Part shown: in pieces, positions 1 to 13,000 of the stretch | How the letters are laid out: every line of letters begins with the position of its first letter | Position numbering within the stretch: position 1 is the stretch's first letter | Program-made: the position numbers and the translations under genes | Notes under the pieces: generated by a model | What the model was told of the DNA's origin: nothing | Database searches by the model: none | Seen by the model: only the letters and a program-made list of their open reading frames with translations | DNA from: Udeniomyces pyricola | Lineage: Eukaryota > Basidiomycota > Tremellomycetes > Cystofilobasidiales > Mrakiaceae | Assembly: GCA_039545295.1 (NCBI GenBank) | Contig: BCIK01000018.1 | Coordinates: forward strand, 186,001-250,000 | Length of the DNA stretch: 64,000 nt | Direction: 5' to 3'

Positions 1-3000
1 CTCAACGTACGCCTACCATCCAGAAGAACAGTCCATCTCGCGCTCGTCTACCGCCTTCTTTTCGGACGAGCTTGCCGCGAGTACTGCGTCGAGCCGCCAA
101 CCTCAGGGCATCGACCAGGCAATGCTTGACAGCTTTGGTCATGGTAGGAAGGGCAGTTGGAATCCCTCCATCGGGTCTGGTGGCGGAAGTGGAGGAGGCG
201 TCGTCCGGAGGCATGGGAGGAACGATTCGTGGACGCCTTCTATCGCCTCGGGCTCGAGCTATGGCATGTCTGCGGGGATGAGGAGCCCAACGCTCGAAGA
301 TGACTCGGGCAACTTTACCGATGGCGGCTCGAGAAAGTATCCGCTTGGTGCGGCAGGAAGACGTAGTTCGGGCCGAGGTAGCGGAAGCTCGTCGTTTGGG
401 TCAAGCTCTTGGACAAGAGGTCACGTCAAGAGGAGTTATAGCGTTGACCGACCAAAGGGCGTGCAGAGAGCGTTCTCGGTTGGTTGCTTTTCCTCGATAT
501 ATCCTCTGACTAGCCACGTAGTATTAATGTTCGTGTCCCTCTCCCCCTCTCCCCCTCTCCCCCTCTCCCCCTCTCCCCCTCTTCCCCTCTCCCCCCCTTC
601 CCCTCCCCCCCCCCCCCTTCCCTTCCCCCTTCCCTTCCCCCTCTCCCCCTTTTCTTCTTCTTACTCTTAGGGGGTCGACTCGATAGCTGAATGGGCGTCG
701 ACCGAAAGCGAGACGGCGTTTGAGGACAGTGAAGACCGGCTCGAAGATCACCATCGACCGAGTTCTCCAACGAACTCGACGAGGGCCGACGACAAAAATT
801 CCTCCTTCACCCTCGCCCGACGCTCCTCTGCTCCCCCTCACGAGATGATGGGGGAATCCACGGAAGGAGGAGAGCAAACGACGGATTCTCAGAGGCAGCT
901 GCGGTCGTTTGACTTGTCGCGTTCGATTCGACCGGGTGGGGTTGCCTCGTTCTCTGATGGGGGATTGCCGGGTCCGAGTCCGGAGAAGCAAAAGCAAGTC
1001 AGAAAGAAGCCTATGATGCTGCTTAGTCGATCCAAAGGGGTCCAGACCGAGTTTACCGACGCGGGAACGTCGACGACGACGACGACGACGTGCTTGGGTG
1101 ACGGAAACACCTCGCCTTTCGGTGGAAGTGGACAACCAATGGTTGAGTCCCCCAACTCGGAAAACATCAAACATGGCTCGCGAGCTCTGTCGCCTACCCC
1201 TTCGTCGTCGACCCGATCCAATCTCGACCCTAGCTCGGAGAGTCGACCTCCGCTTCGAGGGGACCTCACGTCATATGACCTCAAGTCCGACACATCTTCC
1301 ATCCACGAAAACCGAACGGGCTCTCTTCCAACCCTCATCAGCCATATGAATCTTCTCCTCAATCGACTCAGCCAGTCTGACGTTCCAACCCTGACCAAGC
1401 GACTAAAGCGACAGCACCTTCCTGGGATCGACGTCGGTCACCTTTCCCAATCGACTATCAACGCCATCCTCGCCGAAGTCAACGAGCTTCGTACTCACTT
1501 CCGATCCGTCCTCGACACCGAACGCAAGCTCGAGGCTATGGCGACCCAACTGTCAGACAAAGACCGACTCGAGAGTCTCGTGACACGCAAAGACTTTCTC
1601 GCCCTCGTCAAGCTCTTCAAGGAGGTCTTTGCGGAACTCTCGCAGCTCCGAGGGACCATCAACGAAGTCATCCTCGACCCAGCGACGGCCGTCAAGCTTC
1701 GAGACGCCATCTTACGCGAGGAGGAGGAAGAAGAAGCGAGGGGTCGACCGAGGCCGAAACCGACTCAACGGCAATCCTCGGGTCTCGGTTGGATCGCAGC
1801 CCCCATCTCCAAGTTTTTTGTTACTCCACCCGTCGAAACGACCGAGGACGACGAGTCGAGCGCCAACGACATTGCAAGCGGTCGGAATTTACCCGGGTCG
1901 AGGAAGCCGAGTGGAGGGAGCTACAACAGTGGGGGTGGTGGAGGTCAGGATCGAGCGAGACTTCTTCATCCAGCTAGAGCGGCGCCCAAATTGGCTGCAG
2001 CGACGAGCTCGACCCAGGCGACGGTCAATGTCGAGTTTGCGAGTGGAGGAGCCGTTCGACGAGCCGTTTCGACCGTGGCGACGACGCCTTTGAAGCAACT
2101 TCCTGTCTCGCCCGACGTGACGCTGACGCGAGCCGCTAGGGCTGACGCCCTCCTCACCCAGACCAACAACCACGGTCTAGCCGTGCCTTCATCGGCCTCG
2201 TCTTTCACTCCAGATAACGCTCTGACCGCTCGAGCGCGAGATCTAAGCCAGACTCGGATCGGTACCTCGACGACGGCGAGCCGGTCGAATCTTCGATCCA
2301 TCTTTGCCGGGGCTAATCAGCCAGCACCACCGGCAACGACGGTCATGACGGACACTCACTCTGCCGCCCCACCCGGTCGACTCGGTCGAAACACGCATGG
2401 ACTCCGATCCGTTAGCTCCCAACTCTTCCGAGCGTCTTCCTCCCAAACGACTCTTCGAAACGTTCCCTCGAACAACACCAACGCTTCTTCTTCGAGTGAG
2501 ACTTTACAGCAGCAGCAGCAGCAGCAGCCGCCAGTTGGGAAACGACTTTCGACTGTCGTTGATGCCATGTTGGATCCTGTGCTCCATTACCCTATCGCGA
2601 TCGATCGACCTTTGAGGACGACCCGGTCGGACGAGAGTATCCGATCGAATTTCTTGGCCGCCCCAACGTCGAGTAACAAGAAGAACCCATCAGCTAAATT
2701 GCTCTCGTCATCGCCGAGGTTGGCCCCGTCGATTGTATCGACGACCACGACAACGACACCCATAGCGTCGACTGCTTCATCGACGTTGACGTCCCCTTCG
2801 AAACCTATCCCTCATCGGAGTCCTAGTCATCATCGACCTTTAGCTACAACTCCCTCTTCAGCATCGGCTTCCGTCCTTCAACCTTCCTTTATCCATCCCG
2901 CTTTCTCCTCCTCCTCCTCCTCCTCGCCTTCTTCCGCTTCCTCCTTGATGATTCCACCCATCGCGTCGTTGACGACGACGACGACGACGGGCGGCACACC

Positions 3001-3211
3001 CAATATTATGGCGGGAACGCCATCGTCCCGGCCGAGTCTGTTTTCGAACTTGGCTAGTTGGGCAGCTGGAGGAGGAGGTGGCATCTTAGGTGGTGGTGGT
3101 AGTGGTGGTGGTGCGTTTGGAGGGGTCAGTGGGATAGTCGACTCGTCCAGTCCGGACGCGGCTTTGAAGAAGAGAGAAGAAGAAGAGGAAGAAGAAGAAG
3201 AAGAGGGTTGA
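1..3211 (+). CDS. Unknown low-complexity protein with a conserved-looking core (5' end missing)
   Basis: I do not recognise this gene. It enters the window already open, so its start is missing. Two exons are visible: from position 2 to 478, then 671 to 3211 (stop). The intron 479-670 is a donor GTTGGT, a long C/T-rich run and a TTAG acceptor, and the phase is kept. The visible 1005 residues are rich in Ser, Gly, Thr and Arg, with short Gln, Gly and Glu runs near the end. One stretch differs, roughly residues 375-510 (nt 1315-1730): it is leucine-rich, charged and probably helical or coiled-coil, and begins near LPTLISHMNLLLNRLSQ. This is the only part likely to have a defined fold; the rest looks disordered. 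It could be a scaffold or regulatory protein, but nothing in the sequence decides that. Confidence 0.8.
479..670 (+). repeat. Pyrimidine-rich CCCCCTCT tandem array inside an intron
   Basis: Most of this 192-nt intron (about 538-660) is repeats of CTCCCCCT with C runs. It is strand-asymmetric and lies directly upstream of the TTAG splice acceptor, so it doubles as an oversized polypyrimidine tract. Confidence 0.85.
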
Positions 3212-3435
3212 GAGAGAATGGATCGCAAAGGGGTCATGCTTTTTTTTTTTGTTCTTTTTTTTCTTTTTTTTTTCTTCTTCTCTTTCTTTTGGAGGAGAAG
3301 AGGGGGAAAGGGGGGGGGGGGGAAGAGGCTAGGAAATATGTAAGGGATTATGAGGAAGGAAGACGGGGTCGTCAAGGTCGACGATTGTTGGGGACGTAGA
3401 CAGACTACCGATCACACGCCATGATCGTTGTTTTC

Positions 3436-3475
<40 letters not shown>

Positions 3476-4292
3476 CTTGTACAAGTGATGATCAGTTCCG
3501 TGTTTCCATCATACAATGGTTGATGTCGATCGAGGCCAAAAACGAGTAAGAGCCATGTAGGCTTATTATATGAGCGAATCGAGATCGAACCATTCAACGA
3601 ACTCAACGTCGTGATCACAAGATTTCATATATACATATATGTATCGACAGCAGTGTAGGACTGTTGGCGTGAGTACGTAAGATGTGGTATGCATTGCTGA
3701 ATGATCAGTTGATAGATGGTCAGTGGCAGTCCAGAGTGAGGTACTACTAGACTTAGGAGAAAAGCGAGCAGGCGTCTTCTTCTTTGCTTTTTTTTCTTTC
3801 TTCTTTCTGTTCTTCCTGAGGAATCGAGTAGGCTGTATGTGTGTCTTCTCGTTTGTGTGTGTGTGTGTGTATGTAGGATAAAGAGCCCATGCAGAGAGGA
3901 AAAAAAAAAAGAAACGGACAAAAAGAGGAAGAGGGTGAAGGAAAAGGAAAGTGAAGGAAGAGAGCAAACCAAAACAAAAACCAATCCGTTTTTCTTCGAT
4001 ATGGAAAGGAAGATAGAGGAGGGTAAGGGAAGAGGAGTGAGCAGATGAAAAATCATAAAAGGAAGAAGGAAAAGGCGAAACAGCAGGTGAGAGAGATAGA
4101 AAGATAGAAAGAAGAGAGGGCAAGGAGAAAGAAAGGATAGCAAGCAAGAAAGGAGAAGGGGAGGTCGATGCGAGGTGGGTTGCGAGAAGCACGAAAAGAA
4201 GGAGAGAACAAGAGAAAGAACGTCGAAGCGCAGAAAGGAAAGGAATGGGATCGATGAAGGGAGCTGTGGGATATAGGGGAGGTTCTGAGGAT
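3212..4292. other. Gene-free convergent 3' region, low complexity
   Basis: Between the stop of the first gene and the stop of RPA135 there are T-rich, A-rich and G-rich tracts. A (TG)n microsatellite lies near 3437-3470 and a shorter one near 3854-3870. Long purine-rich stretches fill 3900-4260. The open frames here are products of low complexity and I see no gene. The 3' ends of both neighbouring transcripts must lie here. Confidence 0.7.
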
Positions 4293-7200
4293 CTAGCTGA
4301 TGGCGACCGAGATCTTGATTCCCATCGCGGCCATCTCGGCAGCGAGGTATCGGAAGACGTCTGATAGAACACAACCAAAAGGATACAATCGAGAAAACGA
4401 AAAGACACAGGTCAGACGGATTGCGACTCGGGAAATGGAAAGAGATATGGGAAAAGCGAGCAAAAATCAAATCCAACTTACACGGAACAGCAATGACGTC
4501 CATATCGTTACCCTTGCCCAATCCCTTGACGATGTTCTCCTTTCCAACAGCGATCTGGACATCCGACTGCTTGGCGTCCTCGACGCCTTCCTCCCGACAG
4601 ATCCGACAGTGCTCGCCACCGCCGGTTCGAGCGTTGGTCGCCGAGGGAGGGTCAAACCCGAGGGAAATCATGGAACCGCACGTTCGGCAGACCCAAGCGG
4701 TCGAGTAATCGGAACAGTTCATGAGACGGTCTTGGAGGAGGAACGATGTTCCGTGCGCAAGCAAAGCATCTCGCTCCATCTCTCCAAATCGGATACCTCC
4801 GGCACGCTTACGACCCTGTGAGATTTGCAGCCAAAGCAGCAGATATGAGAAAAGGAGAGAACACGACATAGTCAGTTTCTCGGCGTTGAGAGAAGTCGAG
4901 AGCGATATGAAGGCCAGCAAGATGATCAGCCAAAACAAAAAAGCCAAGAGCGGTCAACTGACCTTGATAGGTTGCCTCGTCAGAGGATCGACGGGACCCG
5001 TCGTTCGAACTTGGAACTTGTCGTTGACCATGTGTCGCAATCGCTGATAGTAGACGACACCGAGGTAGATGTCGGCCGAGAATTCTTGACCGGTAATACC
5101 AGAGTACATGGGCTCGTTTCCAAAGTAGTTGTAGCCGGATTGGAGAAGCTGCTCGCCGAAGTAGTTGACTGGGGTATCGTTGTCGGAGAATCTGAAGAGA
5201 TATGAAGAAGACGCAGGAAAGGAAGAAAAAAAAAAAAACATCGATTGCAGAAGACGAGAAAGCGTCAGCATCCGCTTGTTTTTCAACCAAATCGGAAAAA
5301 AGGGCAAAAAGCAACAAGAAACCAGATTCAAGACGTACTTGAACGGCGTCGCATCCTGAGCCATTCCATGCATCGCTCCCGCCTTACCCGCCAAACTCTC
5401 GACAAACATACCGATCGTCATTCGACTCGGGAACGCGTGCGGGTTGATGATGACATCGGGTTGCATCCCGCTCTCGGAGAAGGGCATGTCGACAGCCGGC
5501 CATTTTTGGGAGCAAACACCCTTTTGACCGTGTCGAGAGGAGAACTTGTCACCAATCGTCGGGGAACGAGGAATTCGGATCTTGATATGAATTTTTTGCG
5601 AAGGAGCATCGCCAGAATCGTTACCTACAAGGTGAGAATCAAGGAAGGGGCACAAGTTAGGCTAAGGTTCACAAAACATTATCGCGAGCTGTCGACATCT
5701 ATCAACTTACCAAGGATTCGAACCTCATCAATGTACGCGACTTCGTCTCCCTTGTACTTGTGCGGAACCGTCTTCCTCGTAGTCTCGTCAAAGTGGGCGG
5801 CGTAAACGCAACCAGGCTCGATCCTGGCGCCGACGTGAGGGTACCCGTCATCGTCGACTGTCTCGCGCATGATGTGGTCGTGCTTGACGTCCGGTCCGAT
5901 CTTGAAGTAGCAAGTCGGCGGGCCAGACTTCGAGCCGCCCCGGCTTTCGGCAAGGTCGATGATGGACGATTTGTAGACGGTTCCGAAGCCGAAGCCGCGC
6001 TCGTGGGCGGACTTGTTGAGAATCATGGCATCCTCCATATCGTAACCGGTGTAGGAGATGACAGCGACGACAGCGTTCATGCCATTAGGGAAGAGGTCCA
6101 TACCATACTTGTTGTGCAGGTCGGGTCGGACGATCGGGGTCTGACCGGTTTGGAGTCGGTACTAGAAACAACAACCGAAAGACAGCGGGCCAAGTAACGA
6201 TCAACATCAACACTATACCGGATCACGTCGAAGGCAACATGATAGAGGACAGCCATAATAGAACAAGCCACTCACCATTTTGTTGTCGGTTCGCCGGCTG
6301 ATCGCAGTCGAAGGAGTTCCCATAGACTGCTTTCCCATCTGACACTGTGATCAGGAAGAAAGCGGTGAGTAACATAAGATATAGCTAGTCAGTCAACCTT
6401 GATCATAGTCACTGTTAGAAGTAGCAGAGGAGGAAATGTATATTAGGATTTGTATGCGAGACAAACCTGGTACATGTTCCTTGGCGACTGGTTGAAGTCA
6501 GAGAAAGGAGTCAAGTTGGCGATAACACTAAGCATGCTCGTCGGGTCAAGCTCGACGTGGCTCTGTCGGTAGCCTGCAACACCACCGACGGATCCGGGGA
6601 TCAACGCCTGAGGCTTTCCAGGCACCCGCGGAGCTTCTTCCTCGAGCTCCTCGTCCCGGCAAGCAATCTCCATATAGACCTGCTCGAACGTGCCGACGTG
6701 ATCGATCTTGGCATTCTCGAGGTATCGCACCGGCCTCATCATCCTCGAACGGTTGGAGAAAAGGAAAAGACCCGGGTATTGACCTCCCTTCGAGGGCGGG
6801 ACAAATCCAATTTCGAGGTCGAGGGGAACGTCGTGCTCTCCTGCCGTCTTCCAGACTCGAAGGGTGTGCGCGAGTCGCTGGCAGAGTTGCGGGGTCGCCC
6901 ATCCAATGATACGTCCATCGAGTTGAACGACAAGTGACTTTCGGCCGTCGACAGAGGTGGTCGCGAAGGGTTGAGTCATACCGAGGGAGGAGAGAAGAGA
7001 GGGGATATGAGAACACGGGAGGGCGGCGGTGATGATCTTGCACGTATGGGACAGATGGTTGAGCAGACCGCAAGGCGTTCCATCGGGGGTATGGACAGGG
7101 CACAGGAAACCTGCGAGGATAGATTAAAGGAGCAAGAAAAGGAAAGATGTCAATTTGCTGGCGCCATATCGCGTTGCGAAGCCTGTTGAGTGATCCTCGA

Positions 7201-9593
7201 AGCAAGACGAGAAAACCACAAACTTACCCCAAGATTCGGGTAGAAGCTTCCTGACCGTCGTCGTTTTCAGCTCGGCGAAGAAGGCACCTCGGTGAATGCA
7301 CCGGAAATGACTGAGGTATCGGTAAAAGTTGAGCTTTTCGGCGACGATGGTGTAACCGGTCGTCTGCTGAAGGTCGAGACCCGTTGACGACACGAGGTTA
7401 CCGGTCGCGAGGAAATATGACATCTTCTGACCAATGTCAAAGTTGATCTTGTGAACCACCTTGGAGATGTATTTATCTACAGGAAACAGATACAAGAGCA
7501 CGAGAAGCTGGATGAGTAAGGAAGGGACTTTGGTACCACTTGGTCACCTATACAGGGAGATTTATGTCGAATGAACGTCTAGACATACTGTTGAGGAAAT
7601 CAACCTCGGAAACATCCCGTCGAACGTCTTGAGCAATCTGGGCTCGGACAGCGGTGACAGCCTCGTCGAGCTTTTCCTTGATGATTTGCCCGTAGAGGAA
7701 GCCGGGGAGAAGGACCTCCTGGTGCTGAGGCGAATCAGGGTTGTCGGCGCACGAAGCGTTAGAGACGAGGGAGTACAGCTTTCGGAGCATGAAGCTACAT
7801 GATTGAGGCCGAGAGTATGATCAAAGAACATGCCAAAGCTTCAGTGGATTGTCCAGATAAGGATATGTATTCAACAGCAAGCGATGGCACCACTGACAGC
7901 AGCATCCTGAACTTATCCCGTGGCGAGTCGAGATGAACGAGAACGACGCGCTCGATGAGCCAGCTTCCGACCGCCTCGTCTGACCAATCCTCTGGCTGCC
8001 CGAGCACGACCCTGAACTTGCTTCCGAGGTACTGAAGGCACTGGTTGCCAGTTTTGAGTCCGTAGTTCTTGAAACCTCGAAGGAGGAGCTCGACTCGATC
8101 CGTGAGGAACGTGTTGTCGGACTCGCCCTGGACGAGACCCTCGAAAATCTCCAGGTCCGAAGCCGAGACGAGGGCCTTGAGAATAAGCATCAAGGGGATC
8201 ATGTACTCGTTCTTGCGCCACGAGAATCGAAGCGTCGCGCCGCCGGTGGAAAGGTAGTGCATCGTGTTGGTGATAGACGTCTGGTCAGGTCGAACGCATC
8301 GGATCTGGGTACCGAACGAGGTGTATCCGGGGCCTCGCTTGGCGAATGAGGGTCGGAACAGGGAGATGACGTGGTGACGACGGGGCAGAATGAGGAATCG
8401 GATGATCTTTTCGTTTCCGTTGACGATGAAGTAACCGCCAAACGATGTCGATTCCTCGTGAGCGGCGACGAGCTGGGAGGCGCTGAAGTTTCGGAGGTTG
8501 CATCGGTTTGACTGGAAACGAATTTTGAGAAGGCGACGGTGAGCGTCGGAAAGAAAGGGGGGAACAAGCAATGGGAAGAGAAGTGGAGATTTAGATGCTT
8601 ACTCGGACCATGACGGGCAGGTGGCCAAGCTCTCGGACTTCTTCGTGTTCGGGTCCACCGTTGACGGACCAGCAGATTCGCGCAGTCATCTTGGACTTGT
8701 AAGTCGTCAGACGTTCTCGAGCCTGAGCAAGAATCGAACGTGGAGTACATGAGGGGTGAGAGAAGATACAGGTCAGTCGAAAGTCTTGTCGCGTTCCAGA
8801 TTGTGAAAGGAAGTATGCAAGAACGCACCTCGGACGGGAAGACCCTTCGCTCCTTGGCAGTCTTGTCCTTATCGGGAACGAGGGGTCGACCAACAGACAC
8901 GTCTGATATACGGACTGAAAGGCGCGAAGTGAGGGGCGAGAAGGCAAGAAGCTGTCAGGACCGTGCCACAGAATAAGCGTCTGAGTCGCCACGAATGACT
9001 GTGCGTTGGGTATGAGCCATTGGCTCGCGACAGTAAGCTAGCAATCTCTCCGAGAATGTGACCTGTGAGCTTGACTGAACATGCGATACGATCAAGGGCT
9101 CAGGCTCGAGAGACAGAGCGCATGTACTCCGCGGACGAGCGCATTCTGGCTGAGCCGGCGGAAAACGGAGCACCGCTGAAGTGACAAGCTTGAATTGGCC
9201 AGCCGGGTTTGGTGGAGCAACTGTTGGACATATGGACCGAGTAGACTGCATCTCATTTGGAGCCTTCTGGACAGAGGCAAGGAAAAAAGACTGACTGCTA
9301 AGCCGGTTGCCTTCGCCGGGACGCTTGCCATCAAACACGACCTTTGCGCCGATGTCTTGGACAGCGAGCTGAAGCAAGCCCTTCGCGCCGTTCTCGCCAT
9401 CCTCCATGAGGGCATTGAATGAGTCGATGTGAGGGGCGACAAGCTGATCGAGAGCGGGGATGTCGGACTGATCGGTTGGTGGATGGAGGAAGGCGGCCTC
9501 ACGGGTGAGGGTGTGGAAGGATTGATTTGGGAACGACTTGGAGGTCGGCTTGAGGGGTGTCGGTATCGGGGGAGGGGCGATAGCGACTGGCAT
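4293..9593 (-). CDS. RPA135: DNA-directed RNA polymerase I second-largest subunit
   Basis: Second-largest subunit of RNA polymerase I, which transcribes the large rRNA precursor in the nucleolus. Thirteen exons in transcript order: 9593-9296, 8914-8829, 8722-8603, 8511-7898, 7794-7589, 7476-7228, 7110-6467, 6344-6276, 6161-5711, 5624-5339, 5191-4963, 4815-4482, 4360-4293. They join in phase to 1217 residues, close to the yeast protein's size. Pol I rather than Pol II or III is indicated by the N-terminal [13 protein letters not shown] with [18 protein letters not shown]. Family blocks visible include [29 protein letters not shown]-like [40 protein letters not shown] and [17 protein letters not shown]. 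The C-terminal zinc ligands are Cys1127, Cys1130, Cys1154 and Cys1157. The start ATG at 9593 has a purine at -3. The first intron (8915-9295, 381 nt) is far longer than the others. Confidence 0.96.
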
Positions 9594-10022
9594 GGTGGGC
9601 GGCAGCTGAGAGGAAGAAAGGGGGCACTGGGAGGAGGAAGGGAAGGGAAGAGGAAGGAAGGATAAGAAGGGGAAAGGGGAAAGGGTAAAGAGGAATGAAT
9701 GAAATGTATGCGGTTCAATCAAAATTCGAGTTGATGCGTCGTGGATGGAATTCCCCTCCGGCCGGAGCTTGCGAGTTGATGAGGTTGGTTGATTGAGCCT
9801 GTGTGTGTGGGCTTGAGTGGAATCGATTCGATTCGATTGATGATGCTCATGCATACATGCATGCATGCAGGCTCATGATCATATGCGTCCTTCCTTCTCC
9901 CTCTCCCCCGCTCATCATATATATCATCTGACCATCTCCCTCCTCCAAACCCCTTCCCCCCCTTTCCCCCCTTCCCCCGTTCTTTCTCGCTTGCTTCTCT
10001 TAGTTTCCCCCCCGTCGGCAGC
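9594..10022. promoter_or_regulatory. Divergent promoter region, RPA135 / PHD-finger gene
   Basis: 429 bp between the start codons of two divergent genes. It contains an ATGCAT-type repeat at about 9849-9869 flanked by GCTCATG on both sides, a (TG)n stretch near 9797-9808, GATTC repeats at 9826-9838, and C/T-rich tracts toward the PHD gene. No specific factor site can be named with confidence. Confidence 0.5.
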
Positions 10023-13000
10023 ATGGGTAATTCGATTCTTCCTATCTATCCAAATTTCTTCATCCCATATCCACCCATCATGCTCACTCCATCTCCCTTC
10101 CCCCCTCCCCCTCCCCCCTCCAAAGCCTCCAAACCAAGAAGTACTCGGTCCAGACCGTCCTTGCCTCCCACCATACCCCCTTCAGCCGGCTCTTCCTCCA
10201 CTTCCTCACGCGACGACTCCCCCTCGGCCAACGCCATCGCCCACATGCAATATACCCAATCTCTCGGCGCCCTCGGCAAAAAGGATCGGGCTCGTAAGAA
10301 GAGCGCAGGCTCCGTCCACGCCGAGCGTATGGATCCGTCCTCCACCGCCGGTCATGATCCGGACGCCTCATTCGATAGCATCGGTGGGGCTGATCACGAC
10401 GATCCGCTCGATTCTCTCGCCCCGGGCACCAAGCTTAGCTCAGCACCGATAGCTACCACTACACGAACCGTCAAGAAAGAATCTGACGCCGACATTGACG
10501 GCGGCTTCCCCCCTTCGTCCGCATCAGCCTCGGCAGCGCTAGGGAAGAAGGGGGTCTCCGCTGCCGCTGCCGCCGCGGCTTTGGCTGCTGCTGACGAGGA
10601 AGAAGACGAAGAGGACGAGGACGAGGATGAGGATGAGGATGGAGCCGACATCACTCGATGTGTATGTGGCATCACTGGTACGTCTTGCCGCTGCTGCACG
10701 TCCTCGAGAAGCTAGCACGTTGCTTCAGAACTCCCTCCCCTTCCGTCTGTCTTCCTGTCTCGCGGGACATCTGTGTCGGGGCGAGTGAGCTCATATCAAG
10801 CCGCATTCATCTTGATCGCTCTTCCAGAATCGGACGACATGATGATTCAGTGCGATACCTGCAATGTTTGGCAACATGGTTTATGTGTCGGTATCCCGAC
10901 CGAAGAGGAGACGCCTGATGGTTCGTCTTACCTCTTCTCCTGCTCTCCCCCCCTTCCATCATCATGTCCCTCTTTGCCCTGACTAGTCATCCATCCTGAA
11001 CCTCTCAATGCTCATGATGGCACCCGTCTTGTTCCTTCTTCTTTTCAGAGTACTTCTGCGAAAAGTGCCGGCCCGACCTACATCTGGCCTTGAAAAAGTG
11101 GATGAAGTCACGGGGGCGCGGAGGGTAAGCAAGTCGCTCTTCGACGCGTTCAACACTTCTCTTACCAGGAGATGACTCTGACTTTGGCCTGACCTCTGTT
11201 TGTCTCGCCATGCTTTTCAGTATCTTCCTTCCACCTTCGGCCTCCGATCTCAACCGACTGAAACCTCTCGATTCAACACTACCCCCAAACCAATCTAAGC
11301 GCTGGACGCACGACATCCCTGGCCTCCCTCCGCTCGACGACGAAGACTCGTCCGATACGTCAGATCGACCCGTTGCTGGGGCTCGCAACCAGCGTCGTTC
11401 CCGCTCATCTCTCAACAAAACTCTCAAACCTCCGGTCACAGTTCCTGCCTCAAGACAAAGCTCGTCATCGACTTTGGCTCCTCCACCTGTGAAACCGACC
11501 GTCTCACATCACAAGAAGAAAGACCCTGCTATCACTGCGGCTGCCGCCGCTGCTGCTGCTGCTGCTGTGACTGCTAGTGCTGCTGTCGCCGCGACTGCTA
11601 CGACTCCGACTACTTCAAACTTCACTCATGCTGCTCTTCCTTCAACCGTGACGTCGTCTGCGGCCCTGCCACCACCTTCTGTGCCGCCCAAGTCACATAA
11701 GCGTCAGACCTCGGCGGTGGTTGCCCATCGGGTTAGTCCGACCGTCAAGAGCAGCAGCCAAAGCCCTCCACCCAAGACCAAACGACCTAAAAGCCCACCC
11801 AAGCGTAGAAGTACGATGAATTCGAGGGATGCTGGGTTAGAAGAGGCCATTCGGGCAAGCCTGCTGGCTGCCGGGCAGGCGGGAGGGCAGGAAGGTGAAG
11901 AGACTGCGTAAGTATAGCACCGATCCTTCTTTTTTTGTCCTAGGGGTGTCTTGCGTATCATCTGGTTCAACAATATGATCTCATAGGGAACAACCAAAAG
12001 ACTGACTCCACATCCTGTTTCGTGACATCGGCTTTCATAGTGCAACTGGTCGTTCCCCCTCGAGCTCTAACGGTTCAGTCTCGCGGGAACGCGAACCAAG
12101 TCAAGGTGACTACTCCAACGGCAAGAAGCGAGCTCGCGACAGGTCCGAGGACAGTATCAGCAACCCTCTTTCGACCAAGTTGTCTTCAACGGCTGGTATA
12201 GGTCCGGCTGCCGCAGCGAGAAAGGGTAAAAAGGTCAAGAAGGAAGTTTCGATAGCGGGTGCTGATGAGCAGTTTGAAGAAGGTAAGCCTTTCTTCTTGA
12301 TCGACCGGCCTCTGATGTGTTTTTCGTACTGTCGCGTTTGTCTTCGCTTCACAAGGCGTTGGCTCAAAAAGAAACCTCTCCCGCTTGGAATCATTGCTTG
12401 GTTGCAATTGCCGATCTTCCAGATCTCCACGGCCCACTGTCGTCGCACTCCGCCACTAACCCGACGCCTGCTCTCCCCTCCGCACCCTCTTCCACTTCTG
12501 GGCCTGTCACCGCCGCCATCTCTCATGCTACTTCCTCCAACCATGCCTCTACCTCGACCAATTCACACGCGGCATCTTCTTCATTGCACCACCCTGCTCA
12601 TCACTCGTCTCATCATCATCACCATCATTACGCCAAAGGCAAACACCCAAATCAATACACCTATCGACCCAAGCCTGATGGGACCGATCATGGTCATTCG
12701 CCGACAAAGAAAAGTGCCAAGATTGCGAACGACGCGACAAATGGCGGCGGCTTGGTGAATCAACGCAATCGACAGCAGTCGGGCTCGTACACCCAGCCAC
12801 AGTCGGGATCTTCTCGACTTGATGTTTCGGCTTCCGGTCCAGGCAACAATGGAGTCAGCACCGGCAACGGCTCGTACGAACGCCTTGTCACGTCAACAAC
12901 CACGTCCTCCGCGTTCCCCAACAACGTTGCTCCGTCGACATCAAATCATCACTACACCTCGTCTTACAATCCTGCCAGTTCTACCACCATCAACAACTTT

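Noticed and set aside
3437..3470. (TG)n microsatellite as a possible Z-DNA or telomere-like element
   Set aside because: Ordinary dinucleotide repeat in a 3' intergenic region; several similar ones occur in the window and no telomere motif is present.
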